From assembly GCF_010092985.1 (NCBI RefSeq), contig NZ_CP048106.1:2170001-2234000 (forward strand): a DNA stretch of 64,000 nt, given 5' to 3'. The notes below the pieces were generated by a model. It saw only the letters and a list, made by a program, of their open reading frames with translations, made no database searches and had not been told where the DNA came from. Shown in pieces: positions 56,225-64,000 of the stretch (its first letter is position 1; every line of letters starts with the position of its first letter). Source of the DNA: Pontibacter pudoricolor. GTDB taxonomy: Bacteria; Bacteroidota; Bacteroidia; Cytophagales; Hymenobacteraceae. The position numbers and the translations under genes are program-made.

Positions 56225-56258
56225 TCTCACAGAACAATGCCAAAGAAATTCAGCATAA
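56225..56258. repeat. Direct repeat, right copy
   Basis: Partner of 55040-55073. It lies 12 bases past the stop of the gene at 56270-56545. Confidence 0.7.
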
Positions 56259-56269
56259 CTCCTTTAATC

Positions 56270-56545
56270 CTATTTGAATCTTGTTAGCACAAAGTAATAT
56301 GGTGGCTTAAGTCGAAAGAATTGGTGAGGATATAGCTTGCCTTCTATAAAATATAGGATAAGACCTGATCCCCAGCTCAATACTTTGTCTACCTGCCTTA
56401 TCTGACCTGCTCTTATGGCTCTGACAGGTTTGATGCATTCTACATCAAAAGGGCAGTAATACCTCTGAAGTTTATACTTGGATAAGAACAGGCAGCTGTC
56501 ATCGAACCTGCTGGGCTCTGGGCTAAGCAGATGTTTTGTAATCAT
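56270..56545 (-). CDS. Hypothetical mobile-element protein, ~91 aa
   Basis: Using the Met at 56545 gives 91 residues (KLQRYYCPFDVECIKPVRAIRAGQIRQVDKVLSWGSGLILYFIEGKLYPHQFF); the frame extends to 56608. Basic, with a short beta-rich core. No family recognised, but such proteins sit beside DUF3871 genes in Bacteroidota elements. Confidence 0.65.
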   Translation of the reverse strand: MITKHLLSPEPSRFDDSCLFLSKYKLQRYYCPFDVECIKPVRAIRAGQIRQVDKVLSWGSGLILYFIEGKLYPHQFFRLKPPYYFVLTRFK

Positions 56546-56612
56546 GTTCCTTGTGTAATTGTAAGGGGATAAACAAAAGAGGTAGCTCGTAATGGCTACC
56601 TCTGTCATGGCG

Positions 56613-56954
56613 CTAAGCTGCTGCCTTCATGCCAAACACTTCCTGCTCCATCGTTCTTTCCACAGGATCATAATAGTAGGTGTGAGCCAGGCTGATGATC
56701 TCATCAGTACCAGGAATGTGATAATCGTAAGGATCACACTGCATCTTCTCAATCTGACCAGGCAATGTCTTTCCAATAAGAGTTTCACAGATTACATCGT
56801 TGAACGTGCAGGAGATAGAGCACTTTTTAGCAGTTGCATAGAATCTTCCTGACTCTTTGGATTGAATCAGTTCAATTTCACCCTGCAGAATTAAAGCGTT
56901 AAATTCTCTGCCATCCTCAGAATTACGCTTTTTCCAATCTACAATTGTTACCAT
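56613..56954 (-). CDS. Hypothetical mobile-element protein, 113 aa
   Basis: A soluble 113-residue protein (IVDWKKRNSEDGREFNALILQGEIELIQSKESGRFYATAKKCSISCTFNDVICETLIG). Single-domain, beta-rich, no catalytic motif seen. It is first in a probable minus-strand unit with 56270-56545 and DUF3871. A poly-A/T tract at 57062-57085 lies ~110 bases upstream of its start. Confidence 0.72.
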   Translation of the reverse strand: MVTIVDWKKRNSEDGREFNALILQGEIELIQSKESGRFYATAKKCSISCTFNDVICETLIGKTLPGQIEKMQCDPYDYHIPGTDEIISLAHTYYYDPVERTMEQEVFGMKAAA

Positions 56955-57203
56955 GAGTAGTTATAATTTAAAGGTTTTAACAGCGAGAGACCCAGTGCCA
57001 ATCGCAAGGTTAGGCTAGGGGGCAGACTTTTATTATATGTTGCGAGCGCAGGGGTGGGGGTAAAAAAAAATTATAAAAAATAGGTAGAATAGTTTCTGGC
57101 TTGAAACCAATTCTATAACTATTTGGAAAGATTTAAATGGGCAGTTTCTAGTTAGTATCTCAACATATATATACTTTTATATAAGTATCTACATGAAATC
57201 AGT

Positions 57204-58496
57204 ATGGCTCAAGAAGACACAAACCACTTCATTTTACATAATCTTTATCCTGATATTAACTCGATCTTAAGTAAGCGAACAGTTAAACCCAAAGAAATTT
57301 CTGAGGGAGCTCTGTTTGTAATGGATACTAACTCTCTGCTTGCACCATATAATACAGGCAAGAAAGATATAGAGGAAATTAAAAAGGTTTACAAGAAGCT
57401 CATAAAAGAACAAAGACTTTATATACCAGCTCATGTATTAAGGGAGTTTGCTAGAAACAGATCAAACAGAATTAGTGATCTTTATACAAATATTGATAAT
57501 GCCCTATCAAGTATCCCTACAGTAAAGAAGATAGAGTATCCAATACTAGGTGAATTAGGAGCATATAAAGAGGTAAACAAGATTGCTGAAGAAATTAAGA
57601 AGCATCTTAATGAATATAGGAAGAACTTAGATCAGTTAAAGTCTGACATAACTAACTGGAACTGGTCTGATCCAGTTACTTCGTTGTATTCAGATACATT
57701 TAGTGAAGACATTGTAATTAGCACTAAAATTGAAGAACCTGAGCTAGTAAAACAGTTTAACTTTAGAACCAAGCATAGCATTCCACCTGGCAATAAGGAC
57801 AAAAGTAAAGGAGAGAATGCAATTGGGGATCTAATTATTTGGTTAAGTATATTGGAGCTTGGGCTTGATAAGCAGAAGGATGTAATATTTGTATCAAATG
57901 ACGAAAAGAACGACTGGATGGTTAAAGGAAACAGTAAAGCTATTTCTACAAGATTTGAATTAGTAGATGAGTTTTACAGATATACCAAAGGTGCGAACTT
58001 TATAAGTATAACATTTTCAGACTTTCTTGAGTCACAAGGCTTAGCAGATATAAAGTTCAAAGAGACTCAAAGTGCTCACTTGAGGTTTAATATCCCTCCT
58101 CCAAAAACTATTAGGTCCAGAAAGTTACAAATTAACGTTCTAGAAGATATTATTAAATCTATCCTTTATTACTTACCCTTCTCTTCAGATGTTGATGCCT
58201 ACATAGAGGACGAGTCCTTAGATTACAATATAGACCTGTTTTTAAGCACAGTTAGTGATGAGAATGCATCTACTTTTGGCCAACATGGCCCATCAATAAA
58301 ATCGTTTCTTAATACATTTAAAGCGATGTTACTAGAGTTAAAGTCACTAAATTATGAAGTTAAGTACGAAGCAATAAGACAGAAGAGAGATACTACACTA
58401 CAGCAAACAAAGTTAAAAGCAGTGGCTCAGACCATTATTGACGATTACAATTACTTTCTAGTAGTTTTTGGGGATCTACTGTCGAAAGACGATTAA
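57204..58496 (+). CDS. PIN-like domain nuclease (DUF4935 type)
   Basis: A 430-residue protein with an N-terminal PIN domain. Acidic residues that would bind the metal: D41 in LFVMDTNSLLAPY, E81 in HVLREFARN, D209 in IGDLIIWLS, D233 in FVSNDEKNDW. This spacing matches the DUF4935 PIN-like group found in predicted RNA-targeting conflict systems. The C-terminal half (about 280-430) is helical and unrecognised, perhaps a sensor. It stands alone, without an antitoxin neighbour, in the mobile island. Confidence 0.85.
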   Translation: MAQEDTNHFILHNLYPDINSILSKRTVKPKEISEGALFVMDTNSLLAPYNTGKKDIEEIKKVYKKLIKEQRLYIPAHVLREFARNRSNRISDLYTNIDNALSSIPTVKKIEYPILGELGAYKEVNKIAEEIKKHLNEYRKNLDQLKSDITNWNWSDPVTSLYSDTFSEDIVISTKIEEPELVKQFNFRTKHSIPPGNKDKSKGENAIGDLIIWLSILELGLDKQKDVIFVSNDEKNDWMVKGNSKAISTRFELVDEFYRYTKGANFISITFSDFLESQGLADIKFKETQSAHLRFNIPPPKTIRSRKLQINVLEDIIKSILYYLPFSSDVDAYIEDESLDYNIDLFLSTVSDENASTFGQHGPSIKSFLNTFKAMLLELKSLNYEVKYEAIRQKRDTTLQQTKLKAVAQTIIDDYNYFLVVFGDLLSKDD

Positions 58497-58563
58497 TTCA
58501 AGTATCCATAAGTTTATATTGTTGCAATCTGAATCTTGATTAAAGCTATATTAATACAATGTG

Positions 58564-58648
58564 TGTGGTTTAAAAGAAACTCAAATTTAAAGAAATACTA
58601 GGCTGATAAACAGTGTTACAGTTTTACTCAAGCACTTTTTAAACCACA
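58564..58648. repeat. Inverted TGTGGTTTAAA...TTTAAACCACA pair
   Basis: TGTGGTTTAAA at 58564-58574 has its exact inverse at 58638-58648. The same 10-11-mer is found in other island spacers (46381, 46677, and a variant at 45480). Confidence 0.6.
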
Positions 58649-58709
58649 TCAATGGAGGTATTACAGTAGCTCGACTTTAGCAAATGTCTTTAAAGATGTA
58701 ATATAAAAA

Positions 58710-58768
58710 TAGCTATACTACTTAAACTAGTTATACTTTAAAGTCCTTTTGTCTAAGCAGTATAGCTA
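58710..58768. repeat. 15-bp inverted repeat between converging genes
   Basis: TAGCTATACTACTTA (58710-58724) pairs with TAAGCAGTATAGCTA (58754-58768) at 14 of 15 positions around a 29-base loop. It lies 6 bases past the RepA stop and may terminate or stabilise its mRNA. Confidence 0.65.
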
Positions 58769-58774
58769 GTATAG

Positions 58775-59959
58775 TTATTTATTGTAGTTCTGTGAATCAG
58801 TCAATCTGTAAATTCCTCTTTTGGGTGTCACTTTACCAGAATCTATCAACTTTTTGATCGCTGTATGCATAGTGCCTTTGGACATTATAGCAGTATTCAC
58901 TAGGCCATCTATAAGTGTCTGAGTTTTAACACCTTCAGGTTTCATGTTATTCTTTATAAACTGTAAAACCTCCCTCTGGTTAGTGTCATCCTGTCTTCTA
59001 TCATAGCCTTCAGTCAATTCTATTTCTGAGGTTTTCTCACCAGCTTCAAGCCAACCATTGCTATTTAGTGTGAAGGTTAAGACAGCGTCCTCTGCCTCAG
59101 CTTTGTACCTGAAGGCTACTTCCTTAATATAGCGCACACCGCCTCGTGATTTGTTAATGCCTATAGCGAAGTCAGCCTCTTGTATAATCACCCTGCTCCC
59201 TGCTAAACTCGCCATGTCCAAAGGTTTGCCAGCCTGTTTAGCTGTGTGGTGAATCACCATCAAAGTGATGTCATTCTCCTTGGCGAGCTCATGTAACCTA
59301 CGCATAAGCTCACTTGCAACTTTACTCTTCTCAATAGCTTCACCACTTAAACGTGTTAAGGAGTCTATAAAGACTATTTCAGGCTTGTTGTCTTTGATAA
59401 TCTTATCCAGGATGTTCCATTCTTTTTCACCTGCCATATAAAGAGGCATATCGTGATTAACAATTAGGTAGTTGCTTTTCCAGTCTTCCCCCTCTTTCTC
59501 AGAAATGACTTTGGCTTGTTTGACATTTCTAGACAATCTCCTGAGGTAGTGTTCTTCAAGGGATATGAATAGCACCTTCGATGGGGGTGTGGTTTTCAAT
59601 AAACTGCTTCCTAGGAAAGTGTCTAGTCCTGCAGCTAACGACATTCCCAGGTTTTCGCAAAGTGTAGTTTTGCCACTCTTGCTCTGTCCAAAGATAAAAC
59701 CAACTCCCTTCTTATTGATACCTGACCATAAGAATTCAGTTTCTGGTAGATCCTTAGCTGTTGCTATAGCCTCACTTAATGGTATTGCTTTGGGATTCTT
59801 CTTTGGTTTTGCAGTTTGTTCTCTATATACAGGATGTGGTTTTTGATCTTCAACTTGGTGTTTATTATCTAGGGTTAGTGCTTCCCCTTGGCTTAAGAGT
59901 TTTGCTGGTTCCAATACACTTTCTTGAAGTGCTGGCATTTGTATAGTATCGTTTTTCAT
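58775..59959 (-). CDS. RepA-like AAA ATPase/helicase
   Basis: A 394-residue RecA-fold ATPase. Walker A FIFGQSKSGKTTLCENLG (about 87-104), FISLEEH, Walker B PEIVFIDSLTRLS, and VIHHTAKQAGKP are characteristic of RSF1010 RepA-type/AAA_25 proteins. A C-terminal winged-helix-like part (REVLQFIKNNMKPEGVKTQTLI) follows. It likely drives replication or maintenance of the element as a circular form. It has the longest leader in the island, with a hairpin at 60065-60108. Confidence 0.9.
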   Translation of the reverse strand: MKNDTIQMPALQESVLEPAKLLSQGEALTLDNKHQVEDQKPHPVYREQTAKPKKNPKAIPLSEAIATAKDLPETEFLWSGINKKGVGFIFGQSKSGKTTLCENLGMSLAAGLDTFLGSSLLKTTPPSKVLFISLEEHYLRRLSRNVKQAKVISEKEGEDWKSNYLIVNHDMPLYMAGEKEWNILDKIIKDNKPEIVFIDSLTRLSGEAIEKSKVASELMRRLHELAKENDITLMVIHHTAKQAGKPLDMASLAGSRVIIQEADFAIGINKSRGGVRYIKEVAFRYKAEAEDAVLTFTLNSNGWLEAGEKTSEIELTEGYDRRQDDTNQREVLQFIKNNMKPEGVKTQTLIDGLVNTAIMSKGTMHTAIKKLIDSGKVTPKRGIYRLTDSQNYNK

Positions 59960-60064
59960 GATTAACAGTGTGTAAATCTGACATAGGAGTAGCTAGGCAG
60001 TAGAAATGATCTTATCCATTGCTTAACCTTACTATCCTTGAAAGTTTGATGAAATCGAAAGAGG

Positions 60065-60108
60065 CTTCCTGCTCTGCTGCACTGGGAATGCACGATTTCT
60101 GCAGGAAG
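60065..60108 (-). promoter_or_regulatory. Hairpin in the leader of the RepA-like gene
   Basis: CTTCCTGC (60065-60072) pairs with GCAGGAAG (60101-60108); inside it TGCA pairs again. It is 105 bases upstream of the RepA start and could be a copy-number or replication-control structure. Confidence 0.4.
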
Positions 60109-60164
60109 GGCTCAATCTGTATGTAGGTTCAAAATATTTTTTGCCTAACTGATTTTCTTAGCTG

Positions 60165-60539
60165 CTATTTCTCACTCCTTCTAGGTGTAAAGGGTTTAGG
60201 CACCACCTCTGTATAATAGATAAGGTTATTATCTATTAATAGTGAGAAGATTCCCTTCAATGCAGTATGAGACAAAAAGGTGTCTGGCTTGTTGATGTCG
60301 CCATCAAATGGTTCTAGATCACCATCTAAGAACCACCCTTTCTCTATGCTTTCTTGGCTTTGTTTATAACCTACGCTTATTATCCCTAGCCTCATCAGGT
60401 AGTTTAGGAAGTCCTCTTCAGAGAGATTGAATAGTGAGCCAGCATCAGAGATTGACAAAATCATACTGTAGCCTTCATTTAGTTCATACTGTCTTAATTG
60501 CTGCTTTTCTATAAGAAGCTCTTTATTATTAGTATCCAT
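60165..60539 (-). CDS. Small KilAC/antirepressor-like protein (tentative)
   Basis: A 124-residue protein whose layout (ILSISDAGSLFNLSEEDFLNYLMRLGIISVGYKQ, then KGWFLDGDLEPF, then TFLSHTALKGIFSLLID) resembles the C-terminal KilAC domain of phage antirepressors. The resemblance is by eye only. It is upstream of the RepA-like gene on the same strand, separated by 205 bases. Confidence 0.55.
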   Translation of the reverse strand: MDTNNKELLIEKQQLRQYELNEGYSMILSISDAGSLFNLSEEDFLNYLMRLGIISVGYKQSQESIEKGWFLDGDLEPFDGDINKPDTFLSHTALKGIFSLLIDNNLIYYTEVVPKPFTPRRSEK

Positions 60540-60891
60540 AATTTTTTAAGTTTTATATAGCTGCATGAACACCATACAGCAGGATTTACATTAAGAGTGA
60601 TATTGCGCTATGTACACTCCTTCTGTAGCTGCAAGTTTGACAGGTATAAATCGAATAGATCTTAGGGTACCTTGCTATGTTTGCCTGTTGTCTTGCATTG
60701 CAAACATAGCAGGTGTTCAAGCCACCATCAAAGGGGGTGGGAATAGGTGTAGAGGAAGGTGTAGAGAGTAGAGAATTTAGTTAAAGCGTATAGGAACTTC
60801 CACTGGTACAAAGTGAACTGAAAACAGAAGAAGAAAAAAGTATAGAATATATCTTAGGTGTAGAGAGACACTTTCTTAATTATCTGATCTA

Positions 60892-62277
60892 GAGGCTGTA
60901 AAATAAACTGTGTCAAAGGATTAGGAGTATTACCTTTAACACAGTTGACATGGAAGAAAAAAACGAGCTGGATCTGGAAAAGATCAAGCGCCAGTTCCTG
61001 GAAGAGTTCCGGAGCGGCAAACCCACCTTTGGCAAAGATGGCGCACTTGGCCCCTTGTTAAAACACTTTTTAGAAGCCGCTTTGGACGCGGAGATGGACC
61101 TTCATCTGACAGATGAGCAACGCAAGCAAGGCAACCGGCGCAACGGAAAGGTGAGCAAACAAGTGCGTACAACAGACGGAGTGATTGAAGTGGAATCCTC
61201 CCGCGACCGCTCGGCTAGCTTTGAGCCGCAGATTATCCGCAAGCGGGAAACGGTGCTGGCCGAAAACCTGGAGCCCCGCATTCTAAGCATGTACGGCCTG
61301 GGCATGAGCCTTCGGGACATCTCGGCTCATCTGAAGGAGATGTACGACATGGACATCTCCCACGATACCTTAGCGGCCCTCACCGAAAAGATCGTTCCCC
61401 AGGTTAAGGAATGGCAGGCCCGGCCGCTGGATCCGCTCTACTGCATCGTCTGGCTGGACGCCATGCACTACAAGGTCAGGCAGGAAGGGCGCACCATCTC
61501 CAAAGCTGTCTACAACATTCTGGGCATTGACCGCCACGGCTACAAAGAGTTGCTGGGCGTGTATGTATCCGAAAGCGAAGGGGCTACTTTCTGGCTCTCG
61601 GTGCTCACTGACCTGCAACAGCGGGGCCTACAGGATATGCTCATTGCCTGCATCGACAACCTAAAGGGCTTTGCCGAAGCCATCGGCAGTGTTTTCCCGC
61701 AGGCTGAAGTACAAAGCTGTATTGTCCACCAGATCCGTAACAGTATCAAATATGTGGGCTCTAAGGATCAGAAGGATTTTATCAGGGACTTAAAGCCCGT
61801 GTACCGGGCAGAAACAAAAGAGCTGGCGGAGCTCAGGCTATTGGAGCTGGAAGAGAAGTGGGGCAAAAAGTACCCCAAGGTGCTCGAGAGCTGGCAGCGA
61901 AACTGGGAGAAGCTCTCAACGTACTTTAAGTACACTGAGCCGATTCGCCACCTGATCTACACCACCAACACGATAGAGGGTTTTCACCGCCAGGTCAGGA
62001 AGGTGACCAAAACCAAAGGAGCTTTCCCCTCAGACATGGCTCTGCTGAAGCTGATTTACCTCTCGCACCAGCATATCAGCAAAAAGTGGGTGATGCCACT
62101 GGCAAACTGGAGCCAGACGGCCCAGCAGCTATCGATCTGGTTTGGCGAGAGGATGCAACTGGACTTGAAGTGAGTCACACTTCAATAGTTTGGCCCTGTT
62201 GCCGTAAGGACTCAGCCAGAACAGCAAAAGGGCCAGTAAATTGAAATGAGGAATGACACAGTTTAAATTACACTCCC
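60892..62277 (+). mobile_element. Complete IS256-family insertion sequence (1386 bp)
   Basis: The element is bounded by imperfect terminal inverted repeats (19 of 24 positions; shared block AAACTGTGTCA) and flanked by the 8-bp direct repeat CTGATCTA at 60884-60891 and 62278-62285. One transposase fills it. Its GC-rich coding sequence contrasts with the AT-rich island, showing a separate, recent arrival. Confidence 0.95.
60950..62173 (+). CDS. IS256-family (Mutator-type) transposase
   Basis: A 407-residue DDE transposase, full length. Catalytic Asp in IVWLDAMHYKV (about 168), second Asp in IACIDNLKGF (about 237) and Glu in TTNTIEGFHRQVRK (about 343); N-terminal DNA-binding region with NRRNGKVSKQVRT. 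It cuts and joins IS ends by a copy-out route in this family. The frame is intact, so it is probably active. Confidence 0.97.
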   Translation: MEEKNELDLEKIKRQFLEEFRSGKPTFGKDGALGPLLKHFLEAALDAEMDLHLTDEQRKQGNRRNGKVSKQVRTTDGVIEVESSRDRSASFEPQIIRKRETVLAENLEPRILSMYGLGMSLRDISAHLKEMYDMDISHDTLAALTEKIVPQVKEWQARPLDPLYCIVWLDAMHYKVRQEGRTISKAVYNILGIDRHGYKELLGVYVSESEGATFWLSVLTDLQQRGLQDMLIACIDNLKGFAEAIGSVFPQAEVQSCIVHQIRNSIKYVGSKDQKDFIRDLKPVYRAETKELAELRLLELEEKWGKKYPKVLESWQRNWEKLSTYFKYTEPIRHLIYTTNTIEGFHRQVRKVTKTKGAFPSDMALLKLIYLSHQHISKKWVMPLANWSQTAQQLSIWFGERMQLDLK

Positions 62278-63165
62278 CTGATCTATAATATCAGTGCGTT
62301 CAGGGTCTTTACCAAGTCTTAGCTGGTTATTGCTAAATGAGCTACCATCCTTCATTTTAAAGCAAGATATAGCTATATCCCAGTGCCCTTGATTAGGTAC
62401 CTGTTCTATTAGCTCCTGGAATTGGAGTTGGTGTATAAGGTATCTTAGTTTGCCATTACTAGCTTTCCAAATAATAGGGCTCTTGAGTGCCTTACCAAGG
62501 AAAATTTTAACTAAACTATCAGCAACAGACTTGACATTCTCTTGCTGTTTATCAAAGGGAGTCTTAGAAACTAAACCTGCTTTGATCAGTTCATGGGCAA
62601 AAGTGAATAACCTTGAAGTAGCTTCAGATTCACTTAACTGGCTGAAACCTATATAAGTAAAAGTTTGGGGTAAAGCAGGTTTAATTCTCTTTGCAGGTGC
62701 TGTTATATCTATTTGTGATGTGGTTTCAGAAAGGTTACTTAAAAGTCTGGTGTAACTTGTTCTAAGCTCTCTTTCAATAAAGTCAAGGGACTTGATTATA
62801 GAAGGGTATGAGTCAAAACTCTTACTCTCAGTTGCGTCATTTCTCAGTTGTTCTACTAATACAAGAATGTCAAGTAAGTATTCTCGTCCTTCAGACCTTG
62901 TACTGGTATTAAGTTTCACATCAATAATAGATAGAGTTTTCTTTTGCTCTTCAACCACTTTTTGTTTCATCATGGCTATTAAAGAAAACTGAATGATAGC
63001 AGGGTTGCCATACTCATCGTATCCAGAATAGGAGGCAATTTTATTAGCAAGATCTACATTGTGATCGGGTAATTCAGGTTTGGGAGTTAAGTAAAGCTTT
63101 TCCCATTCTTGTAATCCCTCTCTCCTAACTAATGATAAATAAAAGTTGAGCGCAACCATAAACAC
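62263..63165 (-). CDS. Hypothetical regulator-like protein, C-terminus altered by the IS
   Basis: A 300-residue protein whose last four codons (GSVI) are contributed by the IS end. Without the IS the frame reads across the target site to ...IIDQIIKKVSLYT and stops at 60854-60856, so only nine residues are replaced. The N-terminal YLSLVRREGLQEWEKLY and the late IIWKASNGKLRYLIHQLQFQELI recall regulators of Bacteroidota mobile elements (RteC-like layout), tentatively. It ends 12 bases after the ART gene. Confidence 0.78.
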   Translation of the reverse strand: MFMVALNFYLSLVRREGLQEWEKLYLTPKPELPDHNVDLANKIASYSGYDEYGNPAIIQFSLIAMMKQKVVEEQKKTLSIIDVKLNTSTRSEGREYLLDILVLVEQLRNDATESKSFDSYPSIIKSLDFIERELRTSYTRLLSNLSETTSQIDITAPAKRIKPALPQTFTYIGFSQLSESEATSRLFTFAHELIKAGLVSKTPFDKQQENVKSVADSLVKIFLGKALKSPIIWKASNGKLRYLIHQLQFQELIEQVPNQGHWDIAISCFKMKDGSSFSNNQLRLGKDPERTDIIDQGSVI

Positions 63166-63176
63166 TTATTATCAGG

Positions 63177-63860
63177 CTACTTAATATTTTTATAATAAAT
63201 TCCAGTTAATTTGAAATCGGCTTTTAAAGCAGGTGACACTTCTTCCAAGTAAACATAAGAAGTTGCTCTGTCAATCCCTCGTATTATAAACTTGGCATTT
63301 CTGTTGAATAATACCTCTTTCTCGGATTTGTTATTCGTGAGATTAGAGATGTCTCTAGCCAAACTACCTTGCTCTAGAGTTTTTATTTGCCAGACAACAG
63401 AGCTGTTTTTGTAATCTTCCTTAGCAGTAGATAAGAAGTATGGAAGCATAAATGTGCTGTTTGTTTTTCTTTCAAACCAAGACAATTCTTCATCAACATC
63501 AGCTACTTGTGATTCCATTCTGTAAACGAAACTAGAACCAAAAGCTGGGATTTTGTTGAGTACACAGTAAAGTCCGTCTGAAAAAAGAGCTATGTCATCT
63601 CTATTATGCTTATTCCCATCCCTTAAATCACCATTGACCCATCCTGAATAACTAGACGTGTAAGCAAGTAAAAAGAAAGCCTCCTGTTCAGTAAGGTTAT
63701 AATCCTTCATGCCTTTTAAGTTTGCTTCAAACTTGGTGCTACCAGAGCGATAATCAATAAACCAAGGCATAAAGCCTCTTTGATAGCTGTATTCTAACCT
63801 CATTGATGGGTCACTCTCTAGTTTGTTATTGAGAATAAAAAGTTGATTTAAATCGATCAT
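63177..63860 (-). CDS. ADP-ribosyltransferase-fold protein (putative toxin)
   Basis: Started at 63860 (the frame opens at 63920) it has 227 residues. LAYTSSYSGWVNGDLR matches the typical ART N-terminal motif; Arg114 (VYRMES), Ser144 (FLSTAKED) and E180-x-E182 (SEKEVLFNRNAKFIIRG) form the R-S-E set of arginine-modifying ARTs. No signal peptide, so it acts inside the cell or is delivered by a larger system. Its neighbour downstream (62263-63165) could be a regulator or immunity partner. Confidence 0.85.
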   Translation of the reverse strand: MIDLNQLFILNNKLESDPSMRLEYSYQRGFMPWFIDYRSGSTKFEANLKGMKDYNLTEQEAFFLLAYTSSYSGWVNGDLRDGNKHNRDDIALFSDGLYCVLNKIPAFGSSFVYRMESQVADVDEELSWFERKTNSTFMLPYFLSTAKEDYKNSSVVWQIKTLEQGSLARDISNLTNNKSEKEVLFNRNAKFIIRGIDRATSYVYLEEVSPALKADFKLTGIYYKNIK

Positions 63861-63910
63861 ATTGTTTGATAAATATAGCTTAGGAATATGAAGAGCACAT
63901 ATCTTTGATA

Positions 63911-64000
63911 TCAATCCCAACAGCCCATAGATTCAAACTGTAGAGATTCTTGTTTGCACCTAGGGCAATGCCAGAGCTCTTTCTCATCCAGATAGTTTGA
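63911..64000 (-). CDS. C-terminal end of a zinc-ribbon-like protein (partial)
   Basis: The last 29 codons of a frame entering from the right edge: SNYLDEKELWHCPRCKQES, then a Cys in MGCWD before the stop at 63911-63913. The C-P-x-C pair suggests a zinc ribbon. It lies just upstream of the ART gene on the same strand. Confidence 0.5.
   Translation of the reverse strand, partial: SNYLDEKELWHCPRCKQESLQFESMGCWD

Noticed and set aside
62263..63165. Firm assignment as RteC
   Set aside because: The resemblance is limited to one short segment, and no RteC-specific motif could be confirmed by eye.
1..64000. CRISPR arrays
   Set aside because: No set of regularly spaced identical 25-40-base repeats was found and no cas genes are visible.

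Overview
The window reads as a Bacteroidota chromosome, most likely Cytophagales/Hymenobacteraceae (Pontibacter- or Hymenobacter-like). Evidence: a giant SBBP-repeat protein ending in a type IX secretion (T9SS) sorting domain, CheB/CheR built into a hybrid-kinase operon, M61 and M3 peptidases, META and TerB proteins, weak Shine-Dalgarno sequences, and DUF3871, DUF3732 and RepA-like genes on a mobile element. The genus is inferred from gene content only.

Two unlike parts meet near 45.28 kb. Positions 1-45.28 kb are core chromosome. In order they hold: a partial murein transglycosylase; a four-gene sensory operon (hybrid kinase, CheR, CheB, REC-kinase); the T9SS-exported SBBP protein; a cupin, heme A synthase and M3 peptidase; two GNAT genes and a lipoprotein/beta-barrel pair; gluconokinase with 6-phosphogluconate dehydrogenase; an arsenic cluster (arsR, arsM, acr3, DinB, arsC-like); a disordered protein and an M61 peptidase; a repeat-rich 1 kb gap; a SLC13 carrier, TerB, pfkA and miaA; a very large PAS/GAF hybrid kinase with its response regulator, each broken by one missing base in a homopolymer; then a PhnP-like phosphodiesterase and RqcH. 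This part is sprinkled with the octamer AACTATAG/CTATAGTT in coding and non-coding DNA (about 55-60 copies by eye), plus REP-like hairpins.

From about 45.285 kb to beyond the right edge lies an AT-richer mobile island. Its left edge is the last 29 bases of a tRNA gene, a typical attachment-site scar. By eye it contains no copy of the octamer. Its cargo: an XRE-type regulator, umuDC, a membrane-anchored unknown, a SRAP/YedK-type DNA-lesion protein and a lipoprotein NUC1 nuclease; a three-gene ABC-three-component (ABC-3C) conflict system (DUF4297-like nuclease candidate, middle component, DUF3732 SMC-like ATPase); mobile-element maintenance genes (DUF3871, RepA-like ATPase, small unknowns); a DUF4935-type PIN nuclease; a complete IS256-family insertion with an 8-bp target duplication; and an ADP-ribosyltransferase-like protein. 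No integrase is visible; it and the intact tRNA should lie to the right.

The best candidates for novel biology are the ABC-3C operon with its neighbouring PIN and ADP-ribosyltransferase genes, and the genome-wide octamer that stops exactly at the island boundary.
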